A stretch of DNA of 34,025 bases from an uncultured Lachnospiraceae bacterium (GCA_947643615.1 CANRWO010000040.1:1-34025), one strand, 5' to 3'. Shown: positions 8,101 through 17,263, counted from the stretch's first letter. Made by a program: numbers and translations. Notes: generated by a model from the letters alone, not told the origin.

Positions 8101-9370
8101 TGTCCAGGATACAATCCACGTCGGGGTCAAAGAAAGCTGCGGCATAGTAGTGGGCCACAGTCTCCACTTCCCCGTCGTCCAGCAGGAAAGCGGCTTTCAT
8201 CAGTGCTTCCCCGTAACCGGTGGAACAGGAGCGCACAATGTGTACGTCCCGGGGCATCAGCTCGTAAATTTCCTTCAGGGAGCGGATGGCAGTCTTTAAA
8301 GGACTTCCGTCATTTCCGCTGTAAAAAGAATAGAGCAGGGAGCCATCCTCACCCACCAGTGCAATCTTGGTGGTGGTGGAGCCGGCGTCGATCCCCAAAA
8401 ATGCATTGCCTTTATATTCGGACAGTGGGGAAGCGCCCACGTGATGCCGGCTGTGGCGCGCCGTGAACTCATTATAGGCGGACTGGTTCGCGAACAGGGG
8501 TTCCATGCGCTCCACCTCAAATTCCATCTTTATATCGGAAGAAAGCTTGTTCACCATTTCTTCCATAGAATAAGTGACCTCCGCCTTGGCGTTCAGGGCG
8601 GAGCCGATTGCCGCAAAGAGGTGGGAATTGTCGGTATCGATGATATGCTCCCCGTCCAGCTTGAGGGTGCGTATGAAAGCTTCCTTCAACTCGGACAAAA
8701 AGTGTAACGGGCCGCCTAAAAACGCCACATGGCCACGGATAGGCTTACCGCAGGCAAGGCCCGAGATGGTCTGGTTGACCACCGCCTGGAAAATAGAGGC
8801 GGAGAGATCTTCCTTGGTGGCGCCCTCGTTGATCAGGGGTTGGATATCCGTCTTTGCGAACACACCGCACCGGGCGGCGATGGCATAGAGGGACTGATAG
8901 TTTTTCGCATATTCGTTTAAACCGGCAGCATCTGTCTGGAGCAGGGAAGCCATCTGGTCGATAAAAGAGCCTGTGCCGCCGGCACAGATACCGTTCATCC
9001 GCTGCTCTACATTGCCGCCTTCGAAATAAATGATCTTGGCATCTTCCCCACCCAGTTCAATGGCCACGTCGGTCTTGGGGGCAAGTTCCTTTAACGAGGT
9101 GGCTACGGCAATGACTTCCTGGGTGAAAGGGACGCCCAGGTGGTTGGCAAGGGTGAGGCCGCCGGAGCCGGTGATCATGGGATGCAGGGGCAGGTTGCCC
9201 AGCTGCCCGTATGCCTTACTTAACAAAGAGGAAAGCGTCTCCCGGATGTTGGCGTAGTGGCGCTCGTAATCGGAAAACAGGATTTTATGATCCCTGTCCA
9301 AAATCGCGACTTTCACGGTAGTGGAGCCGATATCGATGCCGAGAGCCGAAGCTGTGTTGATACTTTCCAT
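5135..9370 (-). CDS. 2-hydroxyacyl-CoA dehydratase/activase fusion protein
   Basis: About 1411 residues, one of the giant clostridial fusions of the BcrAD/BadFG ATPase family with dehydratase-like modules. Two ASKHA ATPase modules open with [10 protein letters not shown] (residues 11-20) and [10 protein letters not shown] (near 326). In module 1, C129 (GICAGGTG) and C168 (ARCGVF) match the two cysteines that hold the shared [4Fe-4S] cluster in the activator HgdC; module 2 has CSSGCGSF near 447. A CRGCTNSC motif near 607 probably binds metal. From about 670 comes a DUF2229-like part ([27 protein letters not shown]) and then an HgdB-like region with [17 protein letters not shown] and FGCLPNHV. 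It should couple ATP hydrolysis to low-potential electron transfer, but the substrate is unknown: no CoA-transferase or fermentation genes are nearby. Start uncertain: ATG 9370 or 9382. Confidence 0.88.
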   Translation of the reverse strand: MESINTASALGIDIGSTTVKVAILDRDHKILFSDYERHYANIRETLSSLLSKAYGQLGNLPLHPMITGSGGLTLANHLGVPFTQEVIAVATSLKELAPKTDVAIELGGEDAKIIYFEGGNVEQRMNGICAGGTGSFIDQMASLLQTDAAGLNEYAKNYQSLYAIAARCGVFAKTDIQPLINEGATKEDLSASIFQAVVNQTISGLACGKPIRGHVAFLGGPLHFLSELKEAFIRTLKLDGEHIIDTDNSHLFAAIGSALNAKAEVTYSMEEMVNKLSSDIKMEFEVERMEPLFANQSAYNEFTARHSRHHVGASPLSEYKGNAFLGIDAGSTTTKIALVGEDGSLLYSFYSGNDGSPLKTAIRSLKEIYELMPRDVHIVRSCSTGYGEALMKAAFLLDDGEVETVAHYYAAAFFDPDVDCILDIGGQDMKCIKIKNQTVDSVQLNEACSSGCGSFIETFAKSLNYSVQDFAQAALFAEHPIDLGTRCTVFMNSKVKQAQKEGASVADISAGLAYSVIKNALFKVIKVSDASELGKNIVVQGGTFYNDAVLRSFEKIAGCEAIRPDIAGIMGAFGAALIARERYEAGYHTSMLSYEKLCSLKYETSMSKCRGCTNSCRLTINKFSGGRTYISGNRCERGIGGQKNANNVPNLFEYKLKRLFSYPSLEADQAPRGTVGIPRVLNMYENYPFWHTFFTRLGYRVVLSPNSNRKIYELGIESIPSESECYPAKLAHGHVAWLINQGVDFIFYPALFYERDEVEGANNHYNCPIVTSYSENIKNNVEAISDGQMLLRNPFMSFRDPGTITDALLREFPELPSGEVKEAVAAAWEELGNARRDMQKQGEEVLAYLKKTGKRGIVLAGRPYHVDPEINHGIPELITSFDMAVLTEDSVSHLGRPERPLIVSDQWMYHSRLYAAASYVKTVDNLDLIQLNSFGCGLDAVTTDQVNDILSGSDKIYTCLKIDEVNNLGAARIRVRSLLSAIKVREKKNRQRLLSSSAIEKVSFTEEMRKDYTIICPQMSPIHFEIMEPAFNACGYHFVVLDNDNKHSVDVGLKYVNNDACYPSLLVVGQIMEALLSGKYDLNKTAIIMTQTGGGCRATNYVGFIRRALQKADMGQIPVISLNLAGIESNPGFRLNADLLIRAAMAAEFGDIFMRCVYRMRPYEKVPGSVDAMHRKWRKEAQEFVSAKRIRLGKFKRLCRQIIQDFDQIEVTDARKPRVGVVGEILVKFSPAGNNHLVELLESEGAEAVVPDLIDFMLYCFYNQIYKAEHLGTSKKAARVSSLGIWAIEHILRGTAAKEFKASRHFTPPTPIREIVKFAEPIVSIGNQTGEGWFLTGEMVELIHDGVPNIVCTQPFGCLPNHVVGKGVIKALRKAYPVSNIVAIDYDPGASEVNQLNRIKLMLSTAQKNLG

Positions 9371-9453
9371 AAATAAAATCATCCTTCCTGAAAATGTAAA
9401 TCCTGTAAAAACATGTATAATAATCGTAAATATTCAAATCGACATTCTCTGAC

Positions 9454-9482
9454 ATTATAGTACACCTTATTTTAAATTGCAA
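9454..9482 (-). promoter_or_regulatory. Promoter of the dehydratase/activase gene
   Basis: On the minus strand TTGCAA (9477-9482) and TATAAT (9454-9459) are 17 bases apart. The leader to the start codon is about 75 bases and AT-rich, with AGGAAGG just before the alternative starts. Confidence 0.6.
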
Positions 9483-9632
9483 CGAGCAATACATATGAAA
9501 TATTTGTGAAAAACCTGATTTTTCTATAAAGTTGGAAATGGTTGGTTGCCTTATGGAAATGGTAATGTTAAAATGTATTCATATGCTTTTTCGAAAATGA
9601 CTGTCTGCAGAGGCGAAAGGAATGTATACTTT

Positions 9633-10484
9633 ATGAGCAAATGGGAAAAGAAATTCGGAAAATATGCCATCAGGAATCTGTCGCTTGTTTTGATCCTTTG
9701 TTATGTGGTGGGATATGTGATCGACATTATAAACGGAAATTTTTTGATGTTCCTGACACTGGATCCCTATAAGATATTGCACGGCCAGATTTGGCGGATC
9801 TTTACCTGGGTCATCGTGCCGCCAAGCTCTCCCGACCTGTTTACCATAATCATGCTGTTCTTTTATTACAGCATCGGCACCTCCCTGGAGCGGACCTGGG
9901 GAACCTGGCGCTATAATGTCTTTCTGCTGTCGGGTATGTTGTTTACCGTGATAGGCAGTTTTGTCTGGCTGGGATCCCAATATCTGATTGCAGGCGGGAT
10001 GAACGGCGAACTGGCGGCCTATGTCTCCGGCATCGGTTCCCTGTTTTTCAGCACATATTATATCAATATGTCTATTTTCCTGGCATTTGCGGCTACCTTC
10101 CCGAATGTGCAGGTGCTTTTGATGTTTGTGATTCCGGTGAAGGTAAAGTGGATGGGTATCATATATGCGGTGATCCTGGTGTGGGAGTTCTTGTTTGCAG
10201 GCAGCTTTGTGATAAGGATAGCCATCGCTTCCTCATTGCTGAATTTCGTGATTTTTTTCCTGACTTCCAGGAGCCGTATCCACATGTCGCCAAGGCAGGT
10301 AAAGCGGAGGGCGGAATTCCGGCATGAGGTAAAACGGAATCCGAGGATCACAAGGCATAAATGCGCCATATGCGGCAGGACGGACGAGGATGATCCGTCG
10401 CTGGAATTCCGTTTCTGTTCCAAGTGTAACGGAAATTACGAGTACTGCCAGCAGCACCTGTTCACGCACACCCATGTAAAATAG
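9633..10484 (+). CDS. Rhomboid-like membrane protein with C-terminal zinc ribbon
   Basis: A 283-residue integral membrane protein with five or six hydrophobic segments between about residues 15 and 215. The stretch FYYSIGTSLERTWGTWRYNVF matches the loop-1/helix pattern of rhomboid-fold proteins, and FPNVQVLLMFVIPVKVKWM matches their later cytosolic-edge motif. I cannot find the catalytic GxSG serine or a clear paired histidine, so it is more likely a pseudoprotease of the rhomboid superfamily than an active one. The tail has CAICGRTDEDD and CSKCNGNYEYCQQHLFTHTH, a Cys/His-rich zinc-ribbon-like module facing the cytoplasm by the positive-inside rule. The ATG at 9633 has AAAGGAA nine bases upstream. 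It is followed after 42 bases by a sigma-like gene, so the two may be co-expressed. Confidence 0.7.
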   Translation: MSKWEKKFGKYAIRNLSLVLILCYVVGYVIDIINGNFLMFLTLDPYKILHGQIWRIFTWVIVPPSSPDLFTIIMLFFYYSIGTSLERTWGTWRYNVFLLSGMLFTVIGSFVWLGSQYLIAGGMNGELAAYVSGIGSLFFSTYYINMSIFLAFAATFPNVQVLLMFVIPVKVKWMGIIYAVILVWEFLFAGSFVIRIAIASSLLNFVIFFLTSRSRIHMSPRQVKRRAEFRHEVKRNPRITRHKCAICGRTDEDDPSLEFRFCSKCNGNYEYCQQHLFTHTHVK

Positions 10485-10526
10485 AAAAAGAGCTTGCTCA
10501 ATTTGAGAATCGGGACGGAGGATTTC

Positions 10527-11276
10527 ATGGATAAAGAAATAAGATTTGCCAAAACCCTGGAGCAGGTCAGGCAACAGGCCAGGGAACAGGGAAGCTGCAT
10601 CAGTGAGGGGCAGGTAAGGGAGGCTTTCCGGGAGATGGAACTTTCTGACGCCCAGTTCCAGATGGTCTTTGATTACCTGAAAAAACAGAAAATCGGAATC
10701 GGGGAACCTGTGGATGCGGACGAATATCTGACGGAGGAAGAGCGGAGCTACCTGCAGGATTATATGGATGAGATCGCCGGACTGCCTGTCTACAGCAAGG
10801 GGCAGATAGAAGGGTTTACCATAGCGGCCATGGCAGGCGAGGCGGACGCCCAGGCCAGGCTGGCAGAGGCGTACCTGAAGGATGTCATAGACATTGCAAA
10901 GCTTTACACCGGGCAGGGCGTGTTGCTGGAGGACCTGATCGGCGAGGGGAATCTTGCCCTGGCCTTTGGGACAGGTATGCTGGGCAGCCTGGAGAAGCCG
11001 GAGGAGGCCCAGGGAATGCTTGCCAGGATGGTCATGGACGCTATGGAGGAGTATATACGGGAAAACGAATCCAATGAAAAGACAGACCGCAAAGTGGCGG
11101 ATAAAGTGAACCTGGTGGCGGACAAGGCCAAGGAGCTGGCAGGGGAGCTTCATCGGAAGGTAACCCCTGAGGAACTATCCCAGGAGACAGGGTTTTCCCT
11201 GAAAAGCATCCGGGAAGCCATGCGGATGAGCGGCTATAAGATTGAGGACATGGTATATGCAGAAGAAAACCTATGA
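10527..11276 (+). CDS. Sigma-70-like protein (lacking a clear region 4)
   Basis: A 249-residue soluble protein. Residues about 75-125 (TEEERSYLQDYMDEIAGLP and on) resemble region 1.2 of sigma-70, residues about 105-180 (AQARLAEAYLKDVIDIAKLY, LLEDLIGEGNLALAFGTGML) match region 2.1-2.2, and KVTPEELSQETGFSLKSIREAM near 215 matches region 3. No region 4 helix-turn-helix for -35 recognition follows, and the aromatic region 2.3/2.4 DNA-melting residues are not evident. It may bind core RNA polymerase as a regulator rather than act as a full sigma factor. The ATG at 10527 is set by GGAGG five bases upstream. It overlaps the next gene by 20 bases, so the two are translationally coupled. Confidence 0.65.
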   Translation: MDKEIRFAKTLEQVRQQAREQGSCISEGQVREAFREMELSDAQFQMVFDYLKKQKIGIGEPVDADEYLTEEERSYLQDYMDEIAGLPVYSKGQIEGFTIAAMAGEADAQARLAEAYLKDVIDIAKLYTGQGVLLEDLIGEGNLALAFGTGMLGSLEKPEEAQGMLARMVMDAMEEYIRENESNEKTDRKVADKVNLVADKAKELAGELHRKVTPEELSQETGFSLKSIREAMRMSGYKIEDMVYAEENL

Positions 11277-11676
11277 AGATTACAAATACAGTATGCAGGA
11301 CACCGGAAGGCTCTATGTGGGGAGTAAATATACCATGGGGGAGCTTCTGGAAGCCGAGGACATTTTGTTTAAATTCCGCATGATCGTGGAACGCTATATT
11401 TTGCCGGAATCGGCCAGGGAGGATACCCTGGAAACCCATCTCTATTATTTGGAAAAAGGCAAATTCCTGGTCCAGACATACAAACAAATGAAGGCAAGGG
11501 TCAAGGTCAATGTCATTGAAGAGAAAAAAGGCTTTCTGGGAAAAAAGAAGCTGGAGTATGTCACCAGGAACCTGACCATAGAAGAATTGGTGGAGATGCC
11601 TGTGGCGGAGAAGGAGAAAAAGGGACTGGTAATACAGGAGCTTTCCGTCAGTAAGCTGGCGTTGATGGGATTGTGA
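11257..11676 (+). CDS. Conserved-looking hypothetical protein coupled to the sigma-like gene
   Basis: A 139-residue soluble protein starting MQKKTYEDYKYSMQDTGRL, with no Cys motif, signal peptide or membrane segment. It is rich in Lys and Glu and has predicted helices around FKFRMIVERYILPES and beta-like stretches such as ARVKVNVIEEKK. I do not recognise a family. The start codon lies inside the sigma-like gene (20-base overlap) with GAGG nine bases upstream, so it is probably translated from the same message and may act with that protein, for instance as a partner; this is inferred only from position. It is followed after 48 bases by the M16C protease gene, which has its own AGGAGG. Confidence 0.65.
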   Translation: MQKKTYEDYKYSMQDTGRLYVGSKYTMGELLEAEDILFKFRMIVERYILPESAREDTLETHLYYLEKGKFLVQTYKQMKARVKVNVIEEKKGFLGKKKLEYVTRNLTIEELVEMPVAEKEKKGLVIQELSVSKLALMGL

Positions 11677-11724
11677 CAGGGAATGCTTTGACGGATAGTA
11701 AGTAAAATTGCAGGAGGATTGGAT

Positions 11725-14640
11725 ATGAGAGTGGAAGAATTGTCCGCTTATGAGGTGATAGAAAAGAGAGAGATCAAGGATATTAAGAGTATAAGCTATC
11801 TGGTGCGCCATAAGAAGACGGGGGCCAGGGTGGCGCTGCTGGAAAATGACGACGAGAACAAGGTATTTTATATAGGTTTCCGCACGCCGCCCAGGGACTC
11901 CACCGGCGTGGCGCATATCCTGGAGCATTCCGTTCTCTGCGGATCCAGGGAATTTCCGGTGAAGGACCCTTTCGTGGAGCTGGTAAAGGGGTCTTTGAAT
12001 ACCTTTTTAAATGCCATGACCTATCCCGACAAGACGGTTTATCCCGTGGCCAGCTGCCATGACAAGGATTTCCAGAACCTGATGCATGTGTACCTGGATG
12101 CCGTTTTCTATCCCAATATTTACGAAAATGAGTCCATCTTCCGCCAGGAGGGATGGCATTATGAGTTGGACGGGGAGGGGCAGCTTACCATCAACGGCGT
12201 GGTCTATAATGAGATGAAAGGAGCTTTTTCTTCCCCGGATGATGTGCTGGAGAGGGAGATCACCAGTGCGCTCTATCCCCATACTGCCTATGGATGTGAG
12301 TCGGGAGGGGATCCGGAAGCCATCCCGGAGCTTACCTATGAGCAGTTCCTGGACTTTCACAGGAGGTATTATCATCCTTCCAACAGTTATATCTATCTTT
12401 ACGGTAACATGGATATGGCGGAGAAACTTACCTTTATCGACGAGCACTATCTGTCCGACTTTGGCCCTCTGGAGATAGATTCTTCTATCGGGGAAGAGCC
12501 GGCATTTGCGGAGCCTGGCCGGAGGGTGATAGAATATCCCATCAGCGAAGGAGAGAGTGAGGAGGAAAATACCTTTCTTTCCTGGAACCTCTCCGTGGGG
12601 AACAGCGTTGACAAGGAGCTTTATGTGGCCTTCCAGATACTGGACTATGCCCTTTGTTCCGCACCCGGGGCGCCTCTGAAGAAGGCCCTGGTGGAAGCCG
12701 GTGTGGGAAAGGACGTGTACAGCCTGTTTGAAAACGGCATCCGGCAGCCTTATTTCAGCGTCATTGCCAAGGACACTTCCCTGGGGAAAGAGCGGCAGTT
12801 TCTGGATATCATCCGGCAGGTGTTATCGGAGCTGGCGGAAAAAGGCTTTGACGAAAAGGCGCTGCTGGCAGGCATCAATTATTATGAGTTTAAATACAGG
12901 GAGGCTGACTTCGGGTCCTACCCCAAGGGGTTGATGTATGGGCTCCAGATTTTGGACAGCTGGCTTTATGACGACCGGAAACCGTTCCTCCACATTGAGG
13001 CAAACGAAACCTTTGCCTTTTTGAGGACGCAGATAGGGACAGGCTATTTTGAAAAGCTGGTGCGGAAGTACCTGTTGGAAAACAATCATGCTGCCGCGGT
13101 TATTTTAAGGCCCAGGGAGGGCCTTGGGGCCCAGAGGGAAGAGGCGCTGAGGGCCAGGCTGGCGGAAAAGAAGGCTTCCATGGGCGAGGAGGAGCTTGCC
13201 CGGATCGCAGAGACCTTTGCGGCGTTGAACGCGTTCCAGGAGCGGGAGGATTCCCCGGAGGATCTGTCGAAAATCCCCATGCTTACCCGGGAAGACATGA
13301 AGAAGGAAGCCGGCGTGCTGATCAACGAAGAGCGGATGATTTCGGACACCCCTGTGCTGTATCATGCCATTGAGACCAACGGCATCGGATATTTGAGGCT
13401 GCTTTTCAAGTGCCGGGAGATACCGGGGGAATATTTTCCCTATATAGGGATTTTAAAGGGCTGCCTGGGGTTACTGAATACGGAGCGCTTTGCTTATGGG
13501 GATCTGTTCAATGAGATGAACCTGGTGACAGGGGGCATGGCGGCAGTGAATAACGCATACTCCCGGGTGGAAGACCCGGACCAATATACATTGACTCTGG
13601 AGATCAAGACAAAAGTATTGTACGAAAATCTGGGCAGGGCGGTGGAACTGATCGGGGAAATCCTTATGACCAGTGATTTTACAGATACGAAACGGCTGGC
13701 GGAGATCCTGGCGGAAGGGAAGTCCCGGATGCAGGCGCAGATGATCTCCGGGGGGCACAGTGTGGCGGTGGGAAGAGCCATGTCCTACGGCAGTGTGTCC
13801 GGCACGGTCAGCGAAATCATTTCCGGCATTCCCTTTTACCGCCTGACAGCCGACCTGGAACAGAACTTTGAGGCCAGGAAAGGGGATTTGGTGGAGAAAC
13901 TGCAGACTTTGGGCAAGATGATCTTCCGGCCGGAAAACCTTATGGTGGACTTTGTGGGGGATGAACAGGCTATGGGGACTTTAAAGGAGCCTATAGCGGC
14001 TTTGAGGGAAAAGCTGTATACCTGTGAGGTAAAGAGGGAGGCCTATGTACCTGTGGCCAGCAGGCAGAACGAGGGCCTGATGACCTCCGGGCAGGTGCAG
14101 TATGTGTGCCGTGCGGGCAGCTTCCGCAGGAAGGGACTGCCCTATCAGGGTGCTTTGCGTGTGCTGAAGGTGATAGAGGGGTACGAGTATCTGTGGATGA
14201 ATGTGCGTGTAAAAGGCGGCGCTTACGGCTGCATGTGTGCATTCGGTAAGTCAGGGGAATGTTACTTTGTGTCCTACAGGGATCCTAATCTGGGCAAGAC
14301 ATTGGAGGTCTACGAGAAGGCGGCGGATGCCATTGCGGATTTCCAGGCGGATGAGCGCACCATGACCCAGTATATCATCGGCGCCGTCAGCGAATTGGAT
14401 ATGCCTAAGAACCCCGCCGCTAAGGGACTGCAGGCCCTTAGCGCTTATATGACGGGAATTACCCAGAAGATGCTGCAGAAGGAGAGGGATGAGATCCTTT
14501 CCGCGACTCCCGGGACAATCCGTTCCCTGGCGGAGTACATCAGGGCGTTTATGGAGGAGGATAATTTGTGTGTTGTGGGCAATGCCCAGAAAATCAAAGC
14601 GGAAGAAGAGAAATTTATGAAAATAGAGAACCTTTTCTGA
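11725..14640 (+). CDS. M16C zinc metalloprotease (PreP/insulinase-type)
   Basis: A 971-residue peptidase of family M16C, the presequence-protease group that degrades short peptides inside a closed two-half chamber. The inverted zinc motif HILEH is at residues 64-68, and the third ligand is E163 in VVYNEMKG, as in known PreP enzymes. The N-terminal half also has the FRTPPRDSTGVAHILEHSVLCGS and NAMTYPDKTVYPVAS blocks; the C-terminal half ends with the substrate-pocket region MNVRVKGGAYGCMC. There is no signal peptide, so it acts in the cytoplasm, probably in peptide turnover. Length is normal (about 970). The ATG at 11725 is fixed by AGGAGG seven bases ahead. It is the last gene of the run beginning at 9633. 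Confidence 0.92.
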   Translation: MRVEELSAYEVIEKREIKDIKSISYLVRHKKTGARVALLENDDENKVFYIGFRTPPRDSTGVAHILEHSVLCGSREFPVKDPFVELVKGSLNTFLNAMTYPDKTVYPVASCHDKDFQNLMHVYLDAVFYPNIYENESIFRQEGWHYELDGEGQLTINGVVYNEMKGAFSSPDDVLEREITSALYPHTAYGCESGGDPEAIPELTYEQFLDFHRRYYHPSNSYIYLYGNMDMAEKLTFIDEHYLSDFGPLEIDSSIGEEPAFAEPGRRVIEYPISEGESEEENTFLSWNLSVGNSVDKELYVAFQILDYALCSAPGAPLKKALVEAGVGKDVYSLFENGIRQPYFSVIAKDTSLGKERQFLDIIRQVLSELAEKGFDEKALLAGINYYEFKYREADFGSYPKGLMYGLQILDSWLYDDRKPFLHIEANETFAFLRTQIGTGYFEKLVRKYLLENNHAAAVILRPREGLGAQREEALRARLAEKKASMGEEELARIAETFAALNAFQEREDSPEDLSKIPMLTREDMKKEAGVLINEERMISDTPVLYHAIETNGIGYLRLLFKCREIPGEYFPYIGILKGCLGLLNTERFAYGDLFNEMNLVTGGMAAVNNAYSRVEDPDQYTLTLEIKTKVLYENLGRAVELIGEILMTSDFTDTKRLAEILAEGKSRMQAQMISGGHSVAVGRAMSYGSVSGTVSEIISGIPFYRLTADLEQNFEARKGDLVEKLQTLGKMIFRPENLMVDFVGDEQAMGTLKEPIAALREKLYTCEVKREAYVPVASRQNEGLMTSGQVQYVCRAGSFRRKGLPYQGALRVLKVIEGYEYLWMNVRVKGGAYGCMCAFGKSGECYFVSYRDPNLGKTLEVYEKAADAIADFQADERTMTQYIIGAVSELDMPKNPAAKGLQALSAYMTGITQKMLQKERDEILSATPGTIRSLAEYIRAFMEEDNLCVVGNAQKIKAEEEKFMKIENLF

Positions 14641-14695
14641 CCCCCTGTCGTCTAATAGAGTGAAGGCAAAACGCAGGGCAGGACCTGATTTGTAT

Positions 14696-14818
14696 GCCCT
14701 GTTTCTCAGCCTGCTGCGGCTTGATTTGGCCGACGCTGATCTGCTGTGCCTTGATTAGGCCCATACAGATTTGCTACGTCTCGATTAGGCCCATGCAGAC
14801 TTGCCGCGCCTTTGAATG
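14696..14818 (+). repeat. Degenerate tandem 30-bp repeats
   Basis: Three 30-base units (14729-14758, 14759-14788, 14789-14818) follow a related 33-base unit (14696-14728). Shared features are GCC at the start, a GAT/GAC-TTGCT-like core and TTGATTAG at the end; the middle pair match at roughly two thirds of positions. The array lies between the protease stop and the lipoprotein gene. A reading frame runs through it into the lipoprotein, but the peptide is Cys/Ile-rich and ahead of the proper start, so I treat it as non-coding. Confidence 0.7.
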
Positions 14819-14882
14819 GAGGCTCAGCAAGTGTGGCCCGGGTCCTGCGGATAGCATGCTCAAACACAGGGAGGATGGGATT

Positions 14883-15911
14883 ATGAAGAGAAGCAGAAGG
14901 TTTCCGGTAACGTTAGCTATGGCGGCATTGCTGTTGGCAGGCTGCGGCGCCTCGGGCAATTCCGCGGCGGAATATGCGGTGCCGGCTGTACATGAGCAGT
15001 ATAGTGCAGCCAGCCCTTCTTATGCGGCTGAAGTCACGGGGGTTGGCGGAGCTTCCTCTGAAGAGGGATATTCGGAGGCAAACAGCGTATCCTATGATAC
15101 GAAAGCGGCTGCAGATATGGGGACAGCGCCGGAAGAGGGGAGCGTTGCCGCGGATTCCGATCTGCTTCAGGGAAGGAAGCTGATCAAATCGGTGGAGCTG
15201 GAGATGGAGACCAAGGAGTTTGAGAGGATGATGTCCGAGTTGGAAACCCAGATCCGGAACCTTGGCGGTTACATAGAAAATCTGGAGACCTATAACGGCA
15301 GCAGTTATTCGTCTTACCGCACTTCCCGCTGGGCGAACCTGGCCATCCGTATCCCCCGGGAGTCTCTGGAAGGTTTTCTGCAGAACATGTCCGAAATCGG
15401 AAATGTGGTCAGGCGCTCCGACAGCGTGGAAGATGTGACGCTCTCTTACGTTGATATGGAGAGCCGCAGGGATACGCTGAAAGCGGAACAGGCAAGGCTT
15501 TTGGAGCTGATGGGGCAGGCGGACACTGTAGAGGATATGATTGCATTGGAAGAACGCCTTTCCAACGTACGCTATTACCTGGAGAGCATGGAATCCAAAC
15601 TCCGTATCATAGACAATCAGGTGGATTACAGTACGGTAAACCTAAACCTCACCGAGGTGAAGGAGCTGACTTCCGTGGAAGAGCGGACCGATCTTCAGAG
15701 GATCACAGAAGGCTTTACGGACAGCCTGAAGGAGATCGGGCATGGCATCAAAGAAGGAGTCATTTGGATTCTGGCCCATCTCCCTTACCTGGTGGTTTGG
15801 ACGGTTGTCATCACAGTCCTGGTACTTGTATTGAAAAAATACCGGAAAAAGCGCGTTGCCAGAAAAGCGGCAAATAAGCCCGAGGCGGAACAGGCGGCTC
15901 CGGTTGATTAA
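14883..15911 (+). CDS. DUF4349 lipoprotein with C-terminal membrane helix
   Basis: A 342-residue envelope protein. The first 21 residues form a lipoprotein signal ending LLLAGC, with C21 the lipidation site. A low-complexity Ser/Ala/Glu linker runs to about residue 95, followed by the DUF4349 domain: RKLIKSVELEMETKEFERM, GGYIENLETY, LAIRIPRESLEGFL and VEDVTLSYVDMESRRDTL, then a coiled-coil-forming helix pair. A transmembrane segment (WILAHLPYLVVWTVVITVLVLVL) and a basic tail end the protein, so it is anchored at both ends with the domain outside. DUF4349 function is unknown; such proteins are often linked to envelope stress. The start at 14883 has GGGAGG eight bases upstream. A strong terminator follows, so the transcript ends here. 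Confidence 0.85.
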   Translation: MKRSRRFPVTLAMAALLLAGCGASGNSAAEYAVPAVHEQYSAASPSYAAEVTGVGGASSEEGYSEANSVSYDTKAAADMGTAPEEGSVAADSDLLQGRKLIKSVELEMETKEFERMMSELETQIRNLGGYIENLETYNGSSYSSYRTSRWANLAIRIPRESLEGFLQNMSEIGNVVRRSDSVEDVTLSYVDMESRRDTLKAEQARLLELMGQADTVEDMIALEERLSNVRYYLESMESKLRIIDNQVDYSTVNLNLTEVKELTSVEERTDLQRITEGFTDSLKEIGHGIKEGVIWILAHLPYLVVWTVVITVLVLVLKKYRKKRVARKAANKPEAEQAAPVD

Positions 15912-15941
15912 CCGACAGTTAAGTTTTTTTCCCGGCAGTTG

Positions 15942-15972
15942 AAACAGGCTCCATTGTGGAGCCTGTTTTTTT
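15942..15972 (+). terminator. Rho-independent terminator after the DUF4349 gene
   Basis: AAACAGGCTCC pairs with GGAGCCTGTTT over a 5-base loop (11 bp) and runs directly into a stretch of seven T. A textbook intrinsic terminator 30 bases past the stop. Confidence 0.92.
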
Positions 15973-15975
15973 CGG

Positions 15976-15993
15976 TTATACTATTCAGTATAA
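15976..15993 (+). promoter_or_regulatory. Palindrome upstream of the XRE regulator, possible operator
   Basis: TTATACT-ATTC-AGTATAA is a perfect 7-bp inverted repeat about 170 bases ahead of the XRE gene, and TATACT could serve as a -10 box. Size and symmetry suit a dimeric regulator, possibly the XRE protein itself. Inference from symmetry and position only. Confidence 0.25.
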
Positions 15994-16160
15994 ATCGGGA
16001 AACGGTAAGATTGCCAAGGCCTGGCAGCGTAAAGCGGGCTATCTTCCCATTTGCGGGCATTCCTGCCACGGATTACCTGTATCGTTGGCGGCAGCAGGCA
16101 GGAAAAGGAGATCCCAATGTGCAGACTAAGCAGGAATGGAGCAGGAAAGGAACGGATATT

Positions 16161-17243
16161 ATGACGGATATAAAATTAGGCGAAAAGATCATGGAGCTTC
16201 GGAAAGCGAAAAAAATGACACAGGATCAGCTTGCCGGTCTGCTGGGTGTGTCGGCGCCGGCAGTCAGCAAGTGGGAAACGGACAGCTCTTACCCTGATAT
16301 TACTATACTCTGCCCGCTGGCAAGGGCCCTTGGGACGGACGTGGATACATTGCTGTCCTATGAGGAAACGCTGACGGAGGAAGAACAGGGCCGTTATATG
16401 TCGGAGATCATGGGGATGTTAAGAGAAGGAAAGAAGGAGGAGGCGGAGGAACGGCTGGAGAAGCTTTTGCACAGTTATCCCTCTGCGGTCCCGCTGAAAT
16501 TCAGCGCCATAGCGGTTTTTACCATGCTTGAAATGTACAATCCCGCTGAGACGGAGAGCGGGGAAGGCGAGAAGGATGCGGAGCGATGGAAAGCAAGGAA
16601 GAGGGAGCTGGCGGAGGCAATTTATGCAAGCGGTGACTCGGCATATTACCTGTCTTCGATCTCTATGCTGGTGACGCTGGAATTGGCTGACGGAAATCTG
16701 GACAGGGCGGAAGAGCTGCTGAAACAGGCCCATGGTAATACGGCGGATTTTACCATGCATTGGGTACAGCTTTACCAGAAAAGAGGAGAGCCTGACAAGG
16801 CCCTGGAGACAGTGCAGCACAATCTATATAGAAGGGTCAGCGATATACAGAACTGCCTCATGCTGCTGCTTGGAGACAATATGCGGTTTGACAGGGAAAA
16901 GACCCTGGAAATCTGCCGTATTTTCCGCAGGCAGGAAGAACTGTTCGGCGTAGGCGGAGGTATGGGGTCGGCCGTTATTGCCGAGGTATACCTGCGGCTG
17001 GGCATGAAGCAGGAGGCTTTGGATTACCTGGAAGAATTTGCCCAAAGGCTGAGTGAAGGGTGGACTTTGCCTAATCAGACCCTCTTTTATCCTGCCTTTT
17101 CTGCGGGGACAATGCAGGTGCAGCCAAGCGCGGAAATAATGCACAGCATAGTTAAGGGACTGGAACAGGATGACTGCCTTACGGAACTGCGGGGGGAGGA
17201 ACGGTTTCAGGCGATAGTCGCCAAACTCAGGAAATTGCTGTGA
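16161..17243 (+). CDS. XRE-family transcriptional regulator with helical-repeat tail
   Basis: A 360-residue regulator. Residues about 5-62 form an XRE/Cro-type helix-turn-helix: LGEKIMELRKAKKMTQDQLA, then GVSAPAVSKWETDSSYPDI, the classic recognition helix. The rest is alpha-helical with TPR-like pairs, for example GKKEEAEERLEKLLHSYP, GNLDRAEELLKQAHG, GEPDKALETVQHNL and GMKQEALDYLEEFAQ. Such tails bind small peptides or partner proteins in many Firmicutes regulators. It has no signal peptide. The ATG at 16161 has AAAGGAA eight bases upstream; the frame is open back to 15939 but that part is not protein-like. It stands as a single gene after a terminator. Its target genes are unknown. Confidence 0.85.
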   Translation: MTDIKLGEKIMELRKAKKMTQDQLAGLLGVSAPAVSKWETDSSYPDITILCPLARALGTDVDTLLSYEETLTEEEQGRYMSEIMGMLREGKKEEAEERLEKLLHSYPSAVPLKFSAIAVFTMLEMYNPAETESGEGEKDAERWKARKRELAEAIYASGDSAYYLSSISMLVTLELADGNLDRAEELLKQAHGNTADFTMHWVQLYQKRGEPDKALETVQHNLYRRVSDIQNCLMLLLGDNMRFDREKTLEICRIFRRQEELFGVGGGMGSAVIAEVYLRLGMKQEALDYLEEFAQRLSEGWTLPNQTLFYPAFSAGTMQVQPSAEIMHSIVKGLEQDDCLTELRGEERFQAIVAKLRKLL

Positions 17244-17263
17244 CACGCTCGTGTACTTACCGT

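Noticed and set aside
14696..14818. CRISPR array
   Set aside because: Units adjoin without spacers and diverge strongly; no cas genes are present.
14694..14882. N-terminal extension of the DUF4349 protein through the repeats
   Set aside because: A lipoprotein signal starts cleanly at 14883 with GGGAGG in place; an extension would bury the signal peptide.
15939..16160. 74-residue extension of the XRE regulator
   Set aside because: It would start within the terminator hairpin, and the helix-turn-helix normally begins a few residues after the 16161 start.
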